Of a DNA stretch of 8,703 bases, positions 5,276 through 8,703 are shown piece by piece. The stretch is from the NCBI GenBank assembly GCA_044227705.1, contig JBGAWE010000196.1:1-8703 (forward strand). The letters run 5' to 3'. The notes under the pieces are model-generated. The model was not told where the DNA came from and did no database searches. It was given only the letters and a program-made list of their open reading frames with translations. Made by a program: the position numbers and the translations under genes. The DNA comes from JANOQP01 sp044227705. Its GTDB lineage: Bacteria > Bacteroidota > Bacteroidia > Chitinophagales > Saprospiraceae. How positions within the stretch are numbered: position 1 is the stretch's first letter; each line of letters opens with the position of its first letter.

Positions 5276-6340
5276 TCAATCATCGACGCGCCCGAGGCTC
5301 ATCGCCCGGATCATCCAGCGCGGGAGCGGCTTTGAAGGCTCCCTTTTCCGCAGGTCGAGATACCAGCCGAGCTTTTTGAGAATTGGCACTTTGTGCGTCT
5401 CGACGAACTCAACGAGCGTCCCGTCAGGGTCCTCGATGTAGGCGAACCGCCCGGCCGCTTCGCCCATGTCGAACGTGCCGCCGCCGCTGTCGACGGTGAA
5501 AGGGTGGCCCGCCACCGCGCACTTTTCGCGAAGCGCGTCCATTCCGTGGACGTCGAAGCAGAGGTGGATGAAGCCGAGGTCGCCCCATAGGCGGTTCTCG
5601 AAAATCTTGCGCGGCTGCCGGTTTTTCACCTCGACCAGCTCGATTTCGGACTTCCCCAAAAGCGGCGAGAACGGCCCGCGTCGCTCCTCCGAATGCCGCA
5701 GCAGGACGCGCCGAACGGTGTCAAACCCGCCGTCCAGCCCTGCGAGGTCGCGGAACTGGCCCGTTTCGTCAAAAACAACGACGTCGTAGCCGAGCATTTT
5801 TTTGTAAAAGTCGAGGCTCCTTTCGATGTCGGAAACGCCGATGACTGCGCCGAAGACGCCGCCCGTGCCGCCCTTTTTCCCCATCGGGTTTTTGAAGAAC
5901 TCGCCGCTCTCCGTCACCTCGAAGACGTTGCCCCACGGGTCGCGGAGGAAGAAGTGCGACCGCCCCTCCGGCCCCGGCTCGAGGCCGCCGAGGATGAGCG
6001 CGTCGTTTTTCTTTCTCAAAAAATGGAAGGCTGCCTCCGCGTTCGCGCATTTGATTTTGCAGGCGAACAGCCCGAGGTCGCCCAGTTTCACTTTGAATTG
6101 GGGCGGCTGCGGCGTGCGGCTCGTGTACTGCCAGATTTCCATGCCGCCGCCGCCATGCCCGTTGATGGCGAGGATGGCGTGCCGGTCGCGTGGCTGGCCA
6201 CCGGTGTACGGCAGCATGAGCGCGGCCGTCGCCGCCTCCTCGAATACGGGGATGTCGACCCCGAAATGCTGCCTGTAAAACCTAAACGCCTCGTGGACAT
6301 TGGCCACGCCGATGCCCATTTGTTGGATCCCGATGATCAT
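5276..6340 (-). CDS. Double VOC-domain protein (glyoxalase/dioxygenase fold)
   Basis: A 354-residue protein with two vicinal-oxygen-chelate domains. The first (about 1-145) has VANVHEAFRFYRQHFG (12-27), GMEIWQY (66-72) and DPWGNVFEVTE (134-144). The second (about 163-315) has VSDIERSLDFYKKMLGY (169-185), EIELVEV (232-238), FIHLCFDV (257-264) and DPDGTLVEFVE (304-314). Candidate metal ligands in the second domain are Glu234, His259 and Glu311. The His usually found at the start of a VOC domain is replaced (Met8 in the first domain), so any metal site is non-standard. A basic tail (LGWYLDLRKRE, 324-334) follows the domains. The substrate cannot be told from sequence; glyoxalase, extradiol dioxygenase and binding-only roles share this fold. 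It is the last gene of the ECF sigma operon, 18 nt after the anti-sigma-like gene, and ends at the bidirectional terminator. Confidence 0.85.
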   Translation of the reverse strand: MIIGIQQMGIGVANVHEAFRFYRQHFGVDIPVFEEAATAALMLPYTGGQPRDRHAILAINGHGGGGMEIWQYTSRTPQPPQFKVKLGDLGLFACKIKCANAEAAFHFLRKKNDALILGGLEPGPEGRSHFFLRDPWGNVFEVTESGEFFKNPMGKKGGTGGVFGAVIGVSDIERSLDFYKKMLGYDVVVFDETGQFRDLAGLDGGFDTVRRVLLRHSEERRGPFSPLLGKSEIELVEVKNRQPRKIFENRLWGDLGFIHLCFDVHGMDALREKCAVAGHPFTVDSGGGTFDMGEAAGRFAYIEDPDGTLVEFVETHKVPILKKLGWYLDLRKREPSKPLPRWMIRAMSLGRVDD

Positions 6341-6358
6341 TTCACATTGATTTTTTCG

Positions 6359-7420
6359 TCAAAATTGGATGGAGACACGGCCTTTCTGCCCGATCGGCGA
6401 CCAGTTCGGCCCGTTTTCGAGCAGCCGGACAGCCTCCTCGTCGCAGCCGCCGCCGAGCTTTTTGGAAAAAGAAATCGCGGTCGGTCTGCCGTTTTTGTCG
6501 ACCTTGAATGTCAGTTCGACCGCGCCGGACGGGGCCGATGGCGGGCGTTTCATGTTCTTGGAGATGTAATCGTTGAAGTTCTCCCACCCGTTTTCGGGGG
6601 CTGGCTGCCGGTCGGCCTCGCGCTTCTTTTTGGCCGAGCTTACGACGACCTCCGAAAGGTCGTCTGCCTGTTTTGCGGCGGCCCCGGCAGCGGGCGCGGC
6701 GGGTTTGGGCACGGCTTTTTTGGCTTTTTCCGCCACATCGACGGGCATCGAGCGGGACGTGCCAGGGGCGACGGTCGAAGCTTTTTCTTTCGCTTCGTCC
6801 CTCGTTTCGATGGGGGGAGCGGAGGCAACGGCATCGCCAGCGGCCAACCTTTCCTCGGCCGGCGCGGGTTTTGTTGGGGCGGCCGCGACCTCGTTCTCCG
6901 CCTTTTGGGAGGGGCTTTCGGTTTGACGGTCGGCTGCTTTGTCCGCGTCGTCTTTTCTTTTTTGAAAAACAGGGCCGTCGCTGCTGGGCTTGGCGGGCTT
7001 GGGCTTTGTGTCCTGAAGATCTGCTTCGGACGGCGGGTTTTGTGGCTGCGGTTCGGCGGGCGCTGTCTCCTTCTGCATGGCAATTTGGGGTGTGGCCTGC
7101 TCGCCCGCCGTCTCGCCGGTTTTTTCAAAAAGCCAGATCGTGCCGAAGGCCAAGAGGGCGCAGGCCGCCGCCGCCATCGCCCAGGTCATCGGCATCGAGC
7201 GGGTCTTTTTGCGGCCGTACTTCTTTTCAAACCGCGCACGCATCGCGCTGACCTGCCGCTCATCGACCTTTTCCGACTGCTCGCAAAATCCCTCGAATGC
7301 CTCGCGCCGGAAGTCGTCGCCCTCGGTGAGCGATTGCAGACGCTCGGCATCGGCCCGCCAGAGGTCGCCGGAGAGCCAGTTTTTGAGCAAGCCCACGAAA
7401 TCCCTGTCCTTGTCAGCCAT
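6359..7420 (-). CDS. Anti-sigma-like single-pass membrane protein with a TonB C-terminal domain
   Basis: A 353-residue protein. The cytoplasmic N-terminus (1-75) resembles the short helical anti-sigma regions of Bacteroidota (EAFEGFCEQSEKVDERQVSA, 40-59) and lacks a zinc-binding HxxxCxxC motif. One transmembrane segment spans about 77-98 (MTWAMAAAACALLAFGTIWL). A long Pro/Ala/Lys/Glu-rich periplasmic linker (100-255), similar to the spacer of TonB, leads to LSEVVV (255-260) and then a TonB C-terminal-like domain (279-353, WENFNDYISKNMKRP, GAVELTFKVDKNGRP, ending VSIQF). The start at 7420 is chosen because it lies 1 nt after the sigma factor stop and begins MADKDRDF; a longer frame to 7540 would overlap the sigma gene. 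The likely role is to hold the sigma factor at the membrane and release it on a periplasmic signal; energy transduction to an outer-membrane receptor is the alternative. Confidence 0.85.
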   Translation of the reverse strand: MADKDRDFVGLLKNWLSGDLWRADAERLQSLTEGDDFRREAFEGFCEQSEKVDERQVSAMRARFEKKYGRKKTRSMPMTWAMAAAACALLAFGTIWLFEKTGETAGEQATPQIAMQKETAPAEPQPQNPPSEADLQDTKPKPAKPSSDGPVFQKRKDDADKAADRQTESPSQKAENEVAAAPTKPAPAEERLAAGDAVASAPPIETRDEAKEKASTVAPGTSRSMPVDVAEKAKKAVPKPAAPAAGAAAKQADDLSEVVVSSAKKKREADRQPAPENGWENFNDYISKNMKRPPSAPSGAVELTFKVDKNGRPTAISFSKKLGGGCDEEAVRLLENGPNWSPIGQKGRVSIQF

Positions 7421-7421
7421 T

Positions 7422-7994
7422 TTAGCTGGATTTTTCCATGCAGAGCCGCAGGTTTCGGCGGCCGTTCTGGATGTGCGAGCGGACGGTCCCGAGGTCGTTG
7501 CCGGTCGCGTCGCTGATTTCCTTGTAGCTTTTTTCCTCAAAATAGAAGGCCTCGACGGCCGCCCGTTGATGCCCTGCGAGCCTTTCGAGGCACCGCTGAA
7601 GCGCGGTCTTCGAGCCGGGCAGGTCGAAGTCGTGCTCCGGGTCGGGGCCGTCGAATCGGGCCATCGCGTCGGGCGGGAGGCTGTCGGTTCGGTGGCGCGA
7701 TGTTTTGCGAAGCTCCATCAGGCAGTGGTTGCGCGACAGGACGTAGAGCCATCCCCGGAAGCTCGCCACCTCGTGGTTTTTCGCCTTTGTCAGCAGCTCC
7801 TCGAAAATGGCCATCACCGCGTCCACTGCCCGTTCGCGGTCTTTGAAGATTTTCAGGCAAACGCCGAAGACCATTTCCATGTACCTCGAATAGAGCGCCC
7901 CGAGCCACGCCGAGTCGCCCGTCGAGCGGAATCGGGCCAGGAGCTCGTCGTCGGCGAGGCCGTCGGGCGTTGTCGGGCGGAGGAATCGGAGCAT
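7422..7994 (-). CDS. ECF-type RNA polymerase sigma factor
   Basis: A 190-residue protein, the normal size for an extracytoplasmic-function sigma factor. Region 2 covers about 16-98, with ALYSRYMEMVFGVCLKIFKD (33-52), the DAVMAIFEELL core-binding helix (58-68) and SFRGWLYVLSRNHCLMELRK (78-97) for -10 recognition. After a variable linker, region 4 covers about 132-187: CLERLAGHQRAAVEAFYFEE (135-154), then SYKEISDATGNDLGTVRSHI (156-175), the helix-turn-helix, and GRRNLRLCME. The downstream membrane protein starts 1 nt after the stop and is the obvious candidate regulator. Such factors often activate their own operon; no clear autoregulatory box is seen upstream. Targets are unknown. Confidence 0.93.
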   Translation of the reverse strand: MLRFLRPTTPDGLADDELLARFRSTGDSAWLGALYSRYMEMVFGVCLKIFKDRERAVDAVMAIFEELLTKAKNHEVASFRGWLYVLSRNHCLMELRKTSRHRTDSLPPDAMARFDGPDPEHDFDLPGSKTALQRCLERLAGHQRAAVEAFYFEEKSYKEISDATGNDLGTVRSHIQNGRRNLRLCMEKSS

Positions 7995-8120
7995 CGGCTG
8001 GATTTGGCTTAGCCGACGGCGAAGTTAGAAACTGGATGCACGCGGGTAGTGGGATTGCATAGGCGGGCAGAAGTCAACCAAAGAGCTGGCCCCCGGGTGT
8101 TAAAAAAATGCACAAAGATT

Positions 8121-8633
8121 TTATCGCCGGGTAACGGAGAACTGGAAACCATTTGCCTCAAAGAACTTGAACCGGTTGATGGGCCTGGTGCCGAATGCTT
8201 CGCAAGCCTTTGGCAGCTTGTCGGCAGAGCGAGGGTTCTCGTCCGTGACGATGACCATTTCAAAAGGGTCGAATAGGGGCGGGTTTTGTTGGTGTTCTAA
8301 TGCCATTGCCACCAGCCAGGGGTCGGCCTGGTTCTTTGGGTTCTCCGGTTTTATCAATTTTGGGAACCTTAGAAGGATGGATCGGAGCGAGTTGGTTTGT
8401 TCTTGGGTGACGGGGCGGAAACAATGTTTGTTCTTTACGGCCCATCTGCCTACGTCATCTTGGGGACCACCTTCGGGAACTAGTTCTTCATAGACTATTT
8501 GCTGGGAAATCAGTTTTTGCTCTTGTATCAATTCGTCTAGCAAGCTCCACAGGTCAGGTATCATGGCCTGGGGTAGGTGGCGGTGCAGGACGATTAACAC
8601 ATTGGCATCGAGGACGTATTTTACATTCGTCAT
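8121..8633 (-). CDS. DUF4411 PIN-domain ribonuclease, probable toxin (VapC-like)
   Basis: A 170-residue protein beginning NVKYVLDANVLI, with PIN acidic residues in order: Asp9, Glu49/Glu50 (VYEEL), Asp104 (ADPWLVAMAL) and Asp131 (VIVTDEN). This spacing, the DLWSLLDELIQEQKLISQ stretch (27-44) and the KLPKACEAFGTRPIN segment (139-153) fit DUF4411, a family of PIN toxins usually paired with an XRE/ImmA-IrrE-type protein. PIN enzymes use a metal ion held by the acidic residues to cut RNA. All the expected acids are present, so it is probably active. Its ATG overlaps the stop of the upstream gene (ATGA), as is typical of antitoxin-first modules. Lower GC than its neighbours hints at horizontal acquisition. 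Confidence 0.85.
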   Translation of the reverse strand: MTNVKYVLDANVLIVLHRHLPQAMIPDLWSLLDELIQEQKLISQQIVYEELVPEGGPQDDVGRWAVKNKHCFRPVTQEQTNSLRSILLRFPKLIKPENPKNQADPWLVAMALEHQQNPPLFDPFEMVIVTDENPRSADKLPKACEAFGTRPINRFKFFEANGFQFSVTRR

Positions 8634-8703
8634 AAAATACTGGCGATTTTGTTCATCCGCAGGTCGAGTACCCCTGCCGCTTGGGCATAGCTGATTCGGT
8701 TGG
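8630..8703 (-). CDS. C-terminal end of probable XRE/ImmA-IrrE-type partner (antitoxin) of the PIN toxin, partial
   Basis: Only the last 23 residues are in the window: NRISYAQAAGVLDLRMNKIA and then SIL. The pattern ISYxxAxxxLxLrxxKI is typical of the C-terminus of HTH/ImmA-IrrE proteins that precede DUF4411 genes. The TGA overlaps the PIN gene's ATG by 3 bases within ATGA, indicating translational coupling. The HTH and any HExxH peptidase motif lie outside the window, so the identification depends on this tail and the context. Confidence 0.6.
   Translation of the reverse strand, partial: NRISYAQAAGVLDLRMNKIASIL

Noticed and set aside
5693..7516. A 607-codon plus-strand open frame opposite the VOC, TonB-C and sigma genes
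   Set aside because: It is antisense to three well-supported genes, is Arg/Gly/Phe-rich with no recognisable domain, and is explained by high GC content at third codon positions.
7995..8120. Promoter for the sigma operon (minus strand, TTTG followed 17 bp later by TATGCAAT)
   Set aside because: The -7 part does not match TAnnTTTG, and the spacing is not convincing; nothing firm can be called in this 126-bp gap.

Overview
The window reads as a stretch of chromosome from a high-GC member of the Bacteroidota, possibly related to the Saprospiria. The phylum call rests on four things. There is a DUF5683 membrane protein, a family largely confined to that phylum. There is an ECF sigma factor followed by an anti-sigma-like protein ending in a TonB C-terminal domain, a common arrangement there. 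No start codon has a convincing Shine-Dalgarno sequence. A TAnnTTTG promoter box lies ahead of the carboxylase gene. The genus cannot be named from the sequence.

Layout, left to right. Positions 1-1103 (minus strand) carry a DUF5683 gene translationally coupled (ATGA overlap) to a rhomboid-family gene that runs off the left edge. Positions 1104-1942 form an 840-bp gap without a convincing protein gene, but it is far from empty. It holds three copies of a 13-bp motif spaced 162 and 163 bp apart, two terminator-like hairpins pointing in opposite directions with no gene to serve, and a strong long-stem hairpin. At its right end is a 15-bp palindrome next to a Bacteroidota-type promoter box. Positions 1943-3499 (plus) encode an acyl-CoA carboxylase carboxyltransferase (propionyl-CoA carboxylase beta type). 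Positions 3648-5204 (plus) encode an unusual protein that joins an N-terminal TIR-like domain to an NMT1/TauA-like substrate-binding domain, with no signal peptide. A bidirectional terminator at 5226-5266 separates it from a convergent minus-strand operon.

That operon (7994 down to 5276) is: ECF sigma factor, then a single-pass anti-sigma-like/TonB-C protein, then a double VOC (glyoxalase-fold) protein. The gaps are 1 and 18 nt. At the right edge (8703 down to 8121) is a probable type II toxin-antitoxin pair: the tail of an XRE/ImmA-IrrE-like protein overlapping (ATGA) a DUF4411 PIN-domain ribonuclease.

The strongest candidates for something undescribed are the cytosolic TIR-like/substrate-binding fusion, which looks like a small-molecule sensor wired to a TIR-type output, and the structured intergenic region at 1200-1600 with its regularly spaced motif and orphan terminators.
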